Origin: Mesorhizobium temperatum
GTDB taxonomy: Bacteria; Pseudomonadota; Alphaproteobacteria; Rhizobiales; Rhizobiaceae
DNA: 64,000 nucleotides
NCBI RefSeq assembly: GCF_002284575.1
Contig: NZ_NPKJ01000058.1
Coordinates: 56,372-120,371, forward strand
Direction of reading: 5' to 3'
Shown here piece after piece: positions 17,525 through 26,559 of this stretch. Made by a program: the position numbers and the translations under genes. Under the pieces are notes generated by a model. The model was not told the origin of the DNA and made no database searches. It saw only the letters and a program-made list of their open reading frames with translations. Within the stretch, counting starts at the first letter, position 1; the number at the start of each line of letters is the position of its first letter.

Positions 17525-17904
17525 GATGTCCCCCGTCTGCCGGACATGGCCGGCTCCAAATTCGATGACCGGCTTATCGTTGCGTCATGTTTCGAATTGA
17601 TTTCGCATGGCAGACGTTTCTGTTTCGAACCTGTTTCCTCTGGTTAACGGCCGGAAGCCCCTCCGAGGGAAATCCTCAAGCGCGGACCATGGGCAAAAAC
17701 CATGAGCATAACGCCCTCGGTGGCCGAGCCCAGACCTGCGGAAAGGTACCGCCATCTCCAAACGAAAGTGCGATCTTGCCTCATGTGAAAGAAATTTGAC
17801 TTGCCTCGAAACCAATCTGCAACAAAGCGCGGGCTCAAGCGGCATGATCTGGATACAGGTCGCCGGCAAAGTTGACCCAACGAAAACAGCCGGCACAAAC
17901 GAAG
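17525..17904. other. 380-base gap with TGTTTCGAA repeats
   Basis: No convincing gene. TGTTTCGAATTGATTT at about 17587 and TGTTTCGAACCTGTTT at about 17629 form a direct repeat about 42 bases apart, upstream of the L,D-transpeptidase gene, and could be regulator sites. Confidence 0.35.
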
Positions 17905-18366
17905 ATGAACATGCAATCGAACGCGATCTCCTGGCTTTTCAGGATAAGCATAGCCGCAGCGATCATTGGCGGCGTCGGCACCTTCGCCGGCAACCCGATG
18001 ACAAAGCTTGCGGAGATGACTTCAGGCGAAGTTTCGACGCTGCATGCCGCACTGTTTTTCGCCACGGTCTGGATCGTGTCCAGTCTGCGCATCAACCGGC
18101 TCAAGGCCCTCTGGCGGGTCGGTTTTGGGCTGAAGAAGATGCGCGGCCCCTCCGGCAACTTGCAGCCGAGAGGACCGAAGGCCCGCGCCGCGACGGGGGG
18201 GCTCCGCTGGCGGCGCGGGCACTTCGGGGGTTTCCCTGAAGCGAACCTAAAACCAAATTTGGGGGACGAAAACGATGAACACGAAATTTGCAGCTTCGGT
18301 GCTTTCCGCACTGCTCTACGCACAGGGCCTGCTCGGCTTTGCCGGCCTCGCCACCGTGCTCCTTAG
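17905..18366 (+). CDS. possible small membrane protein
   Basis: From ATG 17905 the frame encodes two hydrophobic segments in its first ~70 residues (WLFRISIAAAIIGGVGTFAG and STLHAALFFATVWIVSSL) followed by a basic tail. The 153-codon frame runs into the next small gene, and its last third reads as low-quality coding sequence, so the true protein may be shorter or the tail may be changed by a frameshift. No family recognised. Confidence 0.35.
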   Translation: MNMQSNAISWLFRISIAAAIIGGVGTFAGNPMTKLAEMTSGEVSTLHAALFFATVWIVSSLRINRLKALWRVGFGLKKMRGPSGNLQPRGPKARAATGGLRWRRGHFGGFPEANLKPNLGDENDEHEICSFGAFRTALRTGPARLCRPRHRAP

Positions 18367-18442
18367 GGATCGTGCCCATGCGAGCGAATTCGTCGCGGCC
18401 AGCGAAATGCCGTCAGGTCCGTCGCTTCTCGTGGTGCGTTGA
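18275..18442 (+). CDS. small hydrophobic protein, 55 residues
   Basis: ATG 18275 follows GGGGGA and opens a 55-codon frame, MNTKFAASVLSALLYAQGL, with a signal-like or single membrane segment and a short polar tail ending at TGA 18440-18442. It is convergent with the response regulator gene. No family recognised, but the ribosome binding site and hydrophobic N-terminus favour a real product. Confidence 0.45.
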   Translation: MNTKFAASVLSALLYAQGLLGFAGLATVLLRDRAHASEFVAASEMPSGPSLLVVR

Positions 18443-18481
18443 GCGCCTGGGCCTGTGGACAGTACGGTGAGGGCCCCGGCC

Positions 18482-19168
18482 TCAGTCGGCGAACTGCGTC
18501 GGCGGATCGAACCGGTAGCCCGCACCCCTTATGGTGGTGATGGTTTCGGTGTCGAGCTTGCGGCGCAGCCGCACGATGCGCGAATCGATCGAGCGATCGA
18601 AGGCATCGGCATTTTCGGCGGGCGCGGCGGCAATGATGTCGTCGCGCGTCAAGACCTTGCGCGGACTGGCCAGGAACAATCTGAGCAGCGCCACCTGACC
18701 TGGCGACAATTGTTCTTCCGTGCCGGAGCGGTGCATGACCATGGCCGACCGGAGGTCGACCGTCGCGTTCTCCAGCACGACCAATTCCCCGGCGTTCCTG
18801 CCGCGCCGTGCCAGCAGGCCGCCGATACGGGCGGCGAGTTCCCTGACGTTGAGCGGGCTCTCGACGACGTCGGCGGCGCCGAGTTCGAGCGCCAGCACCT
18901 TGTCGACGAGATCGGCCGGCCGGCAGATCAGGATGAAATCCGGCCCGCCCTCGCCGCCATGGCGCCTGAGCAGATCACGCCCTTCCGCCTGGCTGAGGCT
19001 GTCGCCGACGACGACGACATCGATGCCCTTTCCGGAAAGCAAGGATTCGGCCTCCCACGGCTGCCGCACCGCGCGCACGTCATGACCACGCCGTTCGAGA
19101 TGGTCGGCGAGATCGGTCGCGACCACTTCCGCGACGGAAACAAGCGCGATGACGGATCGTGCAGCCAT
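18482..19168 (-). CDS. atypical OmpR-type response regulator with degenerate receiver
   Basis: Start taken at ATG 19168 (MAARSVIALVS), giving 228 residues. The C-terminal winged helix is intact: EEQLSPGQVALLRLFLASP, then VLTRDDIIAA and RSIDSRIVRLRRKLD, ending TTIRGAGYRF. The receiver fold is recognisable but its phosphorylation site is not. The acidic pair at the N-terminus is replaced (VSVAEV), the site expected for the phospho-acceptor Asp after VVVV is Gly, and the conserved Lys is Ser in VESPLN. It is probably a phosphorylation-independent DNA-binding regulator. Divergent from a canonical regulator and a hybrid kinase. Confidence 0.75.
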   Translation of the reverse strand: MAARSVIALVSVAEVVATDLADHLERRGHDVRAVRQPWEAESLLSGKGIDVVVVGDSLSQAEGRDLLRRHGGEGGPDFILICRPADLVDKVLALELGAADVVESPLNVRELAARIGGLLARRGRNAGELVVLENATVDLRSAMVMHRSGTEEQLSPGQVALLRLFLASPRKVLTRDDIIAAAPAENADAFDRSIDSRIVRLRRKLDTETITTIRGAGYRFDPPTQFAD

Positions 19169-19262
19169 TTTTTTCCACCCTGCAACCGGCAACCCAAGAT
19201 GAGTGCTGGACATGATGTTTATACCCAATCTACTTTCCGCTGAAAGCGGGAGCGAGAGCATA

Positions 19263-19994
19263 GTGCGGGCACGAATTGTCATCGTCGAGGACGAGCCCGA
19301 TCTGAGGGACGCGGTCGCCGAGTATCTCAGCGCCAGCGGCTACGATGTCGCGACGGCCGAGAGTGCCAGCGCCGCGCGAACCTTGCTGGAAACGCAGTCG
19401 TTTCATCTGGCCATCCTCGACATCGCCATGCCAGGCGAGGACGGCCTGTCGCTCGGCCGCTGGCTGCGCTCGAAAATGCCTATCGGCATCATCTACGCCA
19501 CTGCCGCCGGTACCGCGCTCGATCGCATCGTCGGGCTGGAACTCGGCGCCGACGACTACATCGTCAAGCCTTACGAATTGCGCGAGGTGCTGGCGAGGGT
19601 CCGCAGCGTGCTGCGCCGCGTGCCGCAGCCGGCCGAACCACAGGGCGCCAAGGCCGAAACAACTGCCAACCGCCGCTTCATGAGCTTCGGCCCTTTCCAT
19701 GCCGATCTCGACGGCCGGTTCGTCACCGGCACCAATGGGACGGTCATCGACATGGCCAAGAGCGAGTTCGACGTGCTGGAGGTCTTCCTGACGCGTGCCA
19801 ACCGTTTGCTGACGCGTGCGGCGATCTCCGAGGCGATCGGCTTCGTGGAAGATCCTGAATCCTCACGCGCCGTCGATATCCGCATCATGCGGCTGAGAAA
19901 GAAGATCGAGGCCGACCCGGCCAATCCGAAATTCCTGCGCACAGTCCGCGGCGAAGGCTATATCTTTTCGCTGCCGACCGGCGAAGGCAACTGA
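19263..19994 (+). CDS. OmpR/TorR-type response regulator
   Basis: GTG 19263 (MRARIVIVEDEP) places the receiver at the N-terminus; an upstream frame would add 20 residues without receiver homology. The acidic pair EDEPD, phospho-acceptor in LAILDIAMPGEDG and conserved Lys in DDYIVKPYELRE are intact, and the winged-helix DNA-binding domain (MAKSEFDVLEVF to TVRGEGYIF) fills the C-terminal half. It lies 57 bases upstream of the hybrid kinase, its likely phosphodonor. Confidence 0.85.
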   Translation: MRARIVIVEDEPDLRDAVAEYLSASGYDVATAESASAARTLLETQSFHLAILDIAMPGEDGLSLGRWLRSKMPIGIIYATAAGTALDRIVGLELGADDYIVKPYELREVLARVRSVLRRVPQPAEPQGAKAETTANRRFMSFGPFHADLDGRFVTGTNGTVIDMAKSEFDVLEVFLTRANRLLTRAAISEAIGFVEDPESSRAVDIRIMRLRKKIEADPANPKFLRTVRGEGYIFSLPTGEGN

Positions 19995-20051
19995 GCGGCG
20001 CGACCACTGGTAACCACTCTCGGTGGCACGACTGTGAAATGACGGCTGACC

Positions 20052-22139
20052 ATGACGGCTGAAGCAGCACGCAGCGATAGGCACGGCGTCAGGCAGGGCG
20101 CGGCAATGGCGGCTGTCCATGTCGTTCGCCGGCTTCGCGAAGCCGGCGACTGGCAGCGCGAGATGGACAGCATTCTTGAAACGCTTTGCGCGGCGATGGA
20201 TTGCCAGCGCGGCATCCTGTTTCGGCTGCGCGAACTGCCCGGCCAGGGCTTTGCCCAGTCGGTCTCGGCTTACTGGATCGACCCCCGTTTTGGCGGCGAA
20301 CTGGCGTCACCAACGGTGATAATGCAGTCGGTTGTCAATTCTGACCCACTGCTGGAACGGTTGGCGGAGGACGAACGGCAAGGCAAGATCTTCGCCGGAC
20401 ACACGCGCGACCTCGAAGGCTTTCTGAGAACCGACTTCGAAAAGCAGCGCATCAAGTCGTTCCTGTCGGTGTCGGTCTTTGCGCATGGCCATTTGTGGGG
20501 CACGCTGGCGGTCAACGACTGCGTGAACGAGCGCGAATGGACCGACGAGGAAGAGGCAACACTGCACATCGTGGCGCTGGCCATCGGCGACGCCATCGAA
20601 CGATCGCTTTCCGATGCCCATGCCAGCGAAGTCATCCGCCGCACCATGCTGCAGGCCTCGCTCGACGCCATCATCGTCATCGACGAGACCGGTTCGATCA
20701 TCGAATTCAATCCAGCCGCCGAAAAGATGTTCGGCTACCAGCGCAGCAACATCCTCGGCAAGGACCTGCTCGACACCGTCGTTCCGGAATATTATCGCAA
20801 GGGCTATGTGTCGGGCGCCGAATACATGTCGGGCCGCGGCGCGCCGATGGTCGGCCAGCGGATCGAGACGGTCACCCAGAATGCGGCCGGCGAGGTCTTT
20901 CCGATCGAACTGACGGCGACCGAGATGCGGGTCGCCGACCGCCGCCTGATCTTCGGCTCGATTCGCGACCTTCGCGATAAATTGCGCGCCGAGGAGGAGA
21001 TCGGCCGCCAGCGCGAAAAGCTGCACCAGAATGAGAAGATGGCGGCGATGGGTTCGCTGCTTGCCGGCGTGTCACACGAGCTCAACAACCCGCTTGCCGT
21101 GGTCGTCGCCCAATCGACGCTGTTGCACGAGTTCGCTTCAGACCCGCAGACCAAGGTGCGCGCCGAAAAGGTGCGCGCCGCCGCAGAGCGCTGCGGCCGC
21201 ATCGTCAAGAGCTTCCTCTCCATGGTCCGCCTGCATCCGGCGTCACAGGCCGAGACCGACCTCAACCAGGTGGTCCGCGCGGCACTCGAAGTGACTGCCT
21301 ACGGCGCGAGGTCGACCGGCATCATTATCGATACCGATTTCGCCAGCGGCCCGCTGCTGGCCATGGCCGACGCCGACCATGTGACGCAAGTGGCCGCCAA
21401 CTTCCTCATCAACAGCCAGCACGCTCTGGCCGGCATCGGCGGCGACCGGCTGATCAAGGTTCGCACGTTTCGCAGCGATCGCGGCAATCCCTGTTTCTCG
21501 GTCGAGGACAACGGGCTGGGCGTGCCGGAAGCGATACGCTCTCGCATCTTCGAATCGTATTTCACCACCAAGCCGGTCGGCGTCGGCACCGGCATCGGCC
21601 TGTCGATCTCAAAATCGATCATCGAACGGCACAATGGCAATGTCTGGTTCGAGGAAGTTCTGCCGCGGGGCGCCCGTTTCGTCGTCCAGTTGCCGGCGAT
21701 CTCCGCCGGCGCGGCCGCCGCCGGCGAAACCCCGTCGCGCTCGAGCGGATTGCGCCATGCGCTGATCATCGACGACGAGCCGGATGTCGCGGCGTCGCTG
21801 TCCGACATTCTGGAATTGATGGGCATCAAGTCGCGAGTCGTGCCGGCCTGGGAATCGGCCGCTGCGACATTGACCGGCCACATGCCACCGGACATCGTCT
21901 TTTCCGATCTGCGCATGCCCGGCACCAGCGGCATATCAGTCTATCGCGAATTGCTCGCCGAAAAGCCCGATCTGGCGCGGCGCTTCGTTCTGGTCACCGG
22001 CGACCTGATCGGAGCGAAAGCCGAAATCGAGGCGTTGCCCGCGCCGCAGCGTCCGCAGATCCTGGAAAAGCCGTTCAGCACGCTGGACGTGCGCGGCGTG
22101 CTGTCTGCCATTGCCGAGCAGGCCGCATTGGGCAGCTAG
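20052..22139 (+). CDS. hybrid sensor histidine kinase (GAF-PAS-HisKA-HATPase-REC)
   Basis: 695 residues with no membrane segment, so a cytosolic sensor. A GAF domain fills about residues 20-185, a PAS domain about 200-310 (ASLDAIIVIDETGSIIEFNPAAEKMFGY), and HisKA has the phospho-acceptor His in AGVSHELNNPLAVVV near residue 342. The ATPase N, G1 and G2 boxes appear as NFLINSQHAL, DNGLGVP and GTGIGLSISKSI. A C-terminal receiver starts at ALIIDDEPDVAAS with its Asp in IVFSDLRMPG and Lys in LEKPF. Probable partner of the regulator just upstream. Confidence 0.88.
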   Translation: MTAEAARSDRHGVRQGAAMAAVHVVRRLREAGDWQREMDSILETLCAAMDCQRGILFRLRELPGQGFAQSVSAYWIDPRFGGELASPTVIMQSVVNSDPLLERLAEDERQGKIFAGHTRDLEGFLRTDFEKQRIKSFLSVSVFAHGHLWGTLAVNDCVNEREWTDEEEATLHIVALAIGDAIERSLSDAHASEVIRRTMLQASLDAIIVIDETGSIIEFNPAAEKMFGYQRSNILGKDLLDTVVPEYYRKGYVSGAEYMSGRGAPMVGQRIETVTQNAAGEVFPIELTATEMRVADRRLIFGSIRDLRDKLRAEEEIGRQREKLHQNEKMAAMGSLLAGVSHELNNPLAVVVAQSTLLHEFASDPQTKVRAEKVRAAAERCGRIVKSFLSMVRLHPASQAETDLNQVVRAALEVTAYGARSTGIIIDTDFASGPLLAMADADHVTQVAANFLINSQHALAGIGGDRLIKVRTFRSDRGNPCFSVEDNGLGVPEAIRSRIFESYFTTKPVGVGTGIGLSISKSIIERHNGNVWFEEVLPRGARFVVQLPAISAGAAAAGETPSRSSGLRHALIIDDEPDVAASLSDILELMGIKSRVVPAWESAAATLTGHMPPDIVFSDLRMPGTSGISVYRELLAEKPDLARRFVLVTGDLIGAKAEIEALPAPQRPQILEKPFSTLDVRGVLSAIAEQAALGS

Positions 22140-22205
22140 AACTTCGGACTGGTGGAAATCGGTTTTTGAAAAAATCCGATGCTCAAACAAGGGCTAGAGT
22201 CCAGA

Positions 22206-22241
22206 GAAAAAAGACTCCCGGCCGAGGATGCGGCGGGAGCC
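22206..22241 (-). terminator. rho-independent terminator
   Basis: On the minus strand CTCCCGCC and GGCCGGGAG pair around a short loop and are followed by TCTTTTTTC. It lies downstream of the small gene at 22274-22681 and ends that transcript. Confidence 0.7.
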
Positions 22242-22273
22242 TGCCTAGAGCGCTGGAGGGTCGCTCGGGGGGG

Positions 22274-22681
22274 TCAAAAAACGTTCGGCGTATCGGTCAG
22301 CGGCGCGGCATTGGCAATCACGCGGACCACGCGAGCCTTGTGAATGCCGGACTGCTCGGCGATGACGCGCAGGCAGTCCGCACTTTCGGCGCCCCAGGCC
22401 TGCCCCTTGCAGGCAAAATCGATCTCCGGCATCGGCAGGCGCGCGGTCTTTGTCGTGGTCGGCGCGCCGTCGACGATGTTTGCCGGCGGGTTCAGTGAAG
22501 CAAAGGCTGGACCAACCGTCGGCGCGAAGGCCATGCCGACGAACGCGACGGCGCCCAGCACCACGAACAGCGCCATCGGATGGTCGTTGGCGCGCCGGCG
22601 CAGCGCCAGCTTCGGCCGCCGATCGTTGCGCTCCGGTGCCTGCAGGCGGTCATTGTAGGCAGTCTGGATTTTCGTATGCAT
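22274..22681 (-). CDS. single-span membrane protein of unknown function
   Basis: Start taken at ATG 22681 because GAAGGGA lies six bases upstream. The 135-residue product has a charged N-terminal ~35 residues, one membrane span (MALFVVLGAVAFVGMAFAP), then a periplasmic part with two Cys (in DFACKG and SADCLRV). No family recognised. It is convergent with the hybrid kinase and followed by its own terminator. Confidence 0.6.
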   Translation of the reverse strand: MHTKIQTAYNDRLQAPERNDRRPKLALRRRANDHPMALFVVLGAVAFVGMAFAPTVGPAFASLNPPANIVDGAPTTTKTARLPMPEIDFACKGQAWGAESADCLRVIAEQSGIHKARVVRVIANAAPLTDTPNVF

Positions 22682-22957
22682 CGCCAATCCCTTCATCGAT
22701 TTTCTTTTTCTGTTGAAACGAACTTAGCCGCACCCGGTAACGGACGAACGACGCACGCAAACTGACCGTGTAACAGATTTGAAACCGGAATTCGGGCAGT
22801 ACCGGGCATAATCGGTCATGCGAGGGCGAGGGAGTTCGTTGCCGAACTGTTTCATGCAGTCGCATGTTCACGGGATCAAATCACGCCGCCGCTGTGGCCC
22901 GGCGACGTCCGGTCGCCACCTTGAGACGCCTCACCTGCGACCATGAGGCGCTTGTGA

Positions 22958-24244
22958 CTATTGCGGATTAAATTCCGAGAGGATTTTCTGTGCAGCAATG
23001 CGCCCAGCCACGATTGCGCCTTCGACATAGCCCGGAAATGACGGCGACAATTCCGAGGATGCGAAATACACTGGCGGCGCGCCGGCCAGGATGGTTTGCT
23101 CGGCGTCGGTGGCACTCGTATCGATGATGAGATCGCTGTAGCCGCCGCCGCTCCAGCGATCATCGGTCCAGTCGCGACAGCTGAAATCGGTGAAGCTGCC
23201 TGCGTCCGTGCCGAGCGCCTCCTTGAGCCGCGCCGTAACCTCCGCGCGCAACGCGGCATCTCCCAATTCCCGCCAGCGTAGGGCAAGCGGCCCGCCGACG
23301 AAGACGACCAACGCAGGGTGGCCGCCATCCTTGCTGACGTCACAGGCAAAAAGTGCCGGCGGATCGCGCCACATCACCATGCCGCTCAAGCCCTTGGCGC
23401 GCCAAAAGGCTGTGGGGTAGCGCACCTGCATTTTGATCACCGCGCCGCTTTGCCAGACACCGAGGGCCTTTTCCAAGGCAACCGGCAGCGCCGGCGCGAA
23501 ATCCAGCTTCGAAGCCATCATCGGCGGCATGGCGATCAGCGCCATTCGCGCCGTGATCGAGCCCGTCGTCGACGCGAGACGAACGCCTCCCAGTCTGCGC
23601 TCGATCGTTCTGACCGGCGTGTTCAATCGCAGGCGGTCGCCGAGATCCTCAGCCAGATCATCCGCCAGAGACTGCATGGTTTCGTGCACGAAATACTGCA
23701 GCTCCGACACCTCATTGGTGATACGGCGGTCATTGTCGATGAGGTGCCAAAGCGGCAGTTTTTCGAGCGCCTGGCACCACAGGCCCTCGATCATCGAGCG
23801 AAAAACCGCCTTGGCCTCACCGGGATCGTTCTGGCGATCGAGCCATGCGGCGACGGTCAAGCCGGCAATAGTCGGATCGCCCGGTGCAATCGCGTTCATG
23901 CGGTCGCGGATCGCCATCGAGGTGTAGTAGATTCGCTCGGCTTCCTTTTCGCCCGTCAGCGGCTGGGCAATGACATCGCCCTTAACATAGGTCTTGACCA
24001 ACGTCTTACCGCGCGTTCGCACCAGGGCCATCAGTTCCGGCATGTCCTCGCACAGGAACTGACCGCCGCTGTCGATCAGCTCGCCAAGCCCATTCCACTT
24101 GGACTCGACCCGCCCTCCGACGCGGCCGCGCGCCTCGAGCAGCACAAAATCAATGCCGGCCTTGTTCAATTCATGCGCGGCTGACAGGCCGGTAAAGCCG
24201 GCGCCGACGATGGCGACATCGGTTCGTACGGTCTGGCGCTTCAA
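22958..24244 (-). CDS. flavin-containing amine oxidase
   Basis: 428 residues. The N-terminus carries the FAD-binding dinucleotide motif VAIVGAGFTGLSAAHELNKAG followed by EARGRVGGRV, the Arg-rich signature of the monoamine oxidase/protoporphyrinogen oxidase family. The C-terminal VYFASSELSPSFPGYVEGAIVAG matches the end of the FAD site in amine oxidases. It oxidises an amine with release of aldehyde, ammonia and peroxide; the substrate is unknown. About 136 bases separate it from the upstream dipeptidase gene. Confidence 0.82.
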   Translation of the reverse strand: MKRQTVRTDVAIVGAGFTGLSAAHELNKAGIDFVLLEARGRVGGRVESKWNGLGELIDSGGQFLCEDMPELMALVRTRGKTLVKTYVKGDVIAQPLTGEKEAERIYYTSMAIRDRMNAIAPGDPTIAGLTVAAWLDRQNDPGEAKAVFRSMIEGLWCQALEKLPLWHLIDNDRRITNEVSELQYFVHETMQSLADDLAEDLGDRLRLNTPVRTIERRLGGVRLASTTGSITARMALIAMPPMMASKLDFAPALPVALEKALGVWQSGAVIKMQVRYPTAFWRAKGLSGMVMWRDPPALFACDVSKDGGHPALVVFVGGPLALRWRELGDAALRAEVTARLKEALGTDAGSFTDFSCRDWTDDRWSGGGYSDLIIDTSATDAEQTILAGAPPVYFASSELSPSFPGYVEGAIVAGRIAAQKILSEFNPQ

Positions 24245-24380
24245 GAGCCGGCCCTGAAGTTCTCGAAGTCCGCAATCATCCGCGGCTTGAGCTCCGGAGA
24301 CAACGGTCTTGTCGAGATCATCAAAACCCCGCTCGATCGATATATTGCAGGTCGCTGGCTACTCTGCCGGGCGACACGCT

Positions 24381-25439
24381 TTACCCGATGGTCTTTTCCA
24401 GCATACTGATCCAGTTGCGATAGGCGATCTTCTCGATCAGCGCGCGACCGAAGCCGCGCTCGGCGAACGCATCGAGCAGCTTCGGCAGGCCGGTGACGTC
24501 GCCGATCACGGCCGGGATCATGGCGCCGTCGAAATCGGACCCGAGGCCGACGCCGTCTTCGCCCAGCGCCTGCAGCAGTGAATCGACATGGCGCACCATG
24601 ATGTCGAGACTGGTATCGGCATTCATCCTGCCGTCCTCGCGCAAAAACCCGGTGGCGAAATTCAGTCCGACCATGCCACCCGACTCACGGATCGCGCCGA
24701 GCTGCCAGTCGGTGAGGTTGCGGGAATGGCCGCAGATCGCATGGACGTTCGAGTGGGTCGCCACCAGCGGTGCGTCGCTGATCTCGGCGACGTCGCGAAA
24801 CCCCTTTTCGTTGAGGTGCGAAAGATCGACCATGATGCCGAGCTGGTTGCAGGCCTTGACCAGTGCCTTGCCGGCATCGGTCAGGCCAGGTCCGGTGTCG
24901 GGCGTCGACGGGAAACGGAACGGCACGCCGTGGCCGAAAGCGTTCGGGCGGCTCCAGACGATGCCGAGCGAGCGCAAGCCGGCCGCATGCAGCACGTCGA
25001 GCATCGTCAGTTCGGGGTCGATCGCCTCAACGCCTTCTATATGGAACACCGCCGCGACCGACCCTTGCGCCATCGCGTTTCGCACGTCGCCGGCGCTGCG
25101 GCAGACGGTGAGCGCCGACGCTCGTTCCAGCCTGAACAGGATCGAGGTCATGGCGATGGTGGAAGCGAGCGCGTCGGCGCGCGGAAGCTCGGGCGGCAAC
25201 GGCTCAGTATCGCTCGGCGCAGGTGGAACCGTACTGCGCTTGGATTTCTCGACCGGCGGCGGAAAAATCGCGAACATGCCGCCGGCAAAGCCGGCTTTTT
25301 TCGCACGCGGCAGGTCGATGTGGCCACCCGATGTTCCCTCGATGAACAGCTTTTCGACATCCGCGTCCTTCGACTGATGGAGCCTGAGCAGCGTATCGTT
25401 GTGGCCGTCGAAGACGGGAACAAGATCGGTTTCGGTCAT
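24381..25439 (-). CDS. membrane (renal-type) dipeptidase
   Basis: Start placed at ATG 25439 (MTETDLVPVFDGHND). 352 residues with the zinc ligands of the M19 family: DGHNDT near residue 12, HIEG in the middle, VDLSHLN and THSNVHAICGHSRNL, and GSDFDGAM near the end. These enzymes cleave dipeptides, including some with D-residues. No signal peptide is visible, so the protein is probably cytosolic. Transcribed in the same direction as the amine oxidase. Confidence 0.82.
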   Translation of the reverse strand: MTETDLVPVFDGHNDTLLRLHQSKDADVEKLFIEGTSGGHIDLPRAKKAGFAGGMFAIFPPPVEKSKRSTVPPAPSDTEPLPPELPRADALASTIAMTSILFRLERASALTVCRSAGDVRNAMAQGSVAAVFHIEGVEAIDPELTMLDVLHAAGLRSLGIVWSRPNAFGHGVPFRFPSTPDTGPGLTDAGKALVKACNQLGIMVDLSHLNEKGFRDVAEISDAPLVATHSNVHAICGHSRNLTDWQLGAIRESGGMVGLNFATGFLREDGRMNADTSLDIMVRHVDSLLQALGEDGVGLGSDFDGAMIPAVIGDVTGLPKLLDAFAERGFGRALIEKIAYRNWISMLEKTIG

Positions 25440-25477
25440 CAAGGGATCATTCGGTTCGATTGGTCGGGCGGCAATAT

Positions 25478-25530
25478 ACCTACTTAGGCAAGGCAATACC
25501 CACTAGGCAAGACAACCCACTGGGTAGGAC
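25478..25530. repeat. imperfect short repeats CCACTAGGCAAG / CTACTTAGGCAAGG / CCACTGGG
   Basis: Three imperfect copies of a C(C/T)ACTNGGNAGG-like unit lie head to tail between the dipeptidase and acetyltransferase genes. Function unknown; could be slippage-derived or regulatory. Confidence 0.35.
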
Positions 25531-25622
25531 GGGCGATCTGCGCAAATGCCACAGCGATGCCCGCCCTTGGCTGCCCGCCCTCAACCGTCACTGCGGGCTA
25601 AGGCCTGTGGGTAGGACCAGCG

Positions 25623-25922
25623 CTATTGCTTCAGCACGTCGGCCCATTCCGGGTGACGATGGAACTGGGCATTGGCGAACGGACAAAGCGGGATGATCTT
25701 CTTGCCCGCCGCGCGCGCGTCCTCGACGGCGCGGGTAACGAGGCGAAGCCCCGCGCCCTGGCCGCGAAACGCATCCGGCACCTCGGTGTGGTCGATGATG
25801 ATCTGGTGCTCGCCGATCTTGGTGAAGGTCATCTCCGCCTCGGCGCCATCAGGCCCGCGCAAGAGATAACGGCCCTTGGAACCGCGATCCTCCAGTTCGA
25901 TCTCCGGCAATTGGTCAAGCAT
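25623..25922 (-). CDS. small GNAT-like N-acetyltransferase
   Basis: 99 residues, a compact GNAT-related fold. AEMTFTKIGEHQIIIDHTEVPDAFRGQGAGLRLV contains the acetyl-CoA-binding RGQGAG loop, and KKIIPLCPFA near the end is typical of the NATD1/YjdJ family. The ATG lies three bases after the hydrolase stop, so it is the last gene of the operon that starts with the ring-cleaving dioxygenase. Substrate unknown. Confidence 0.75.
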   Translation of the reverse strand: MLDQLPEIELEDRGSKGRYLLRGPDGAEAEMTFTKIGEHQIIIDHTEVPDAFRGQGAGLRLVTRAVEDARAAGKKIIPLCPFANAQFHRHPEWADVLKQ

Positions 25923-25925
25923 TGC

Positions 25926-26549
25926 TTACGCTCCTTCCACCGGCGTAGCGGACAGGAACCGCCGCGCCGCCTCGATCTCGTTCGACTGCACCTCATGGCC
26001 GCCGTCGTGCCACTCCACTGTGACATCGGCGCCATCGGCGCGCAAATAGGCTTCGAGCCGAGCGGTCAGCTTGGGCGGACAGATCGGATCGCGCCTGCCT
26101 GCTGTGACCAGGATGCGGCGGCCGGCGAGACTTCCCTCGATTTCCGGCTCGAACGGAATCAGCGGATGCATCAGCACCGCCGCATCGAACAGAGAGGGCG
26201 CCGCGAACACCACCGAGGCCAGGATGTTGGCGCCGTTGGAATAGCCGAGGCCAAGCACCGACGAGGGCTTTGCCGCCTCGACATGTGCCTTGACGAAGCC
26301 GACCATCTTGTCCGTCGCCCGCGCCAGGTCGTCCATGTCGTAGACGCCCTCGCCGGTGCGGCGAAAGAAGCGCGCCGCTCCGTGTTCCGAGACATCGCCG
26401 CGCGGCGAGACGATGGTCGCCTGCGGCGCGAGATCACGCCCGAGCGATAGAAGCTGGCTCTCGTCGGCCCCGGTGCCATGGAAGACGAAGAGCAGCGATC
26501 CATCAGGCGAACCGGGCAGTGTCTTGTAGATGTAAGCGTCCTTGCGCAT
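25926..26549 (-). CDS. alpha/beta hydrolase, MhqD-like
   Basis: 207 residues. VFHGTGADE is the oxyanion-hole region, GLGYSNGANI the nucleophile elbow with catalytic Ser, GRRDPICPP holds the acid and DGGHEV the His. It matches small carboxylesterases/phospholipases such as MhqD. It lies ten bases after the dioxygenase gene; in Bacillus, MhqO and MhqD work together against quinones, and the pairing here suggests the same task by analogy. Confidence 0.8.
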   Translation of the reverse strand: MRKDAYIYKTLPGSPDGSLLFVFHGTGADESQLLSLGRDLAPQATIVSPRGDVSEHGAARFFRRTGEGVYDMDDLARATDKMVGFVKAHVEAAKPSSVLGLGYSNGANILASVVFAAPSLFDAAVLMHPLIPFEPEIEGSLAGRRILVTAGRRDPICPPKLTARLEAYLRADGADVTVEWHDGGHEVQSNEIEAARRFLSATPVEGA

Positions 26550-26559
26550 GGCCTTGTCC

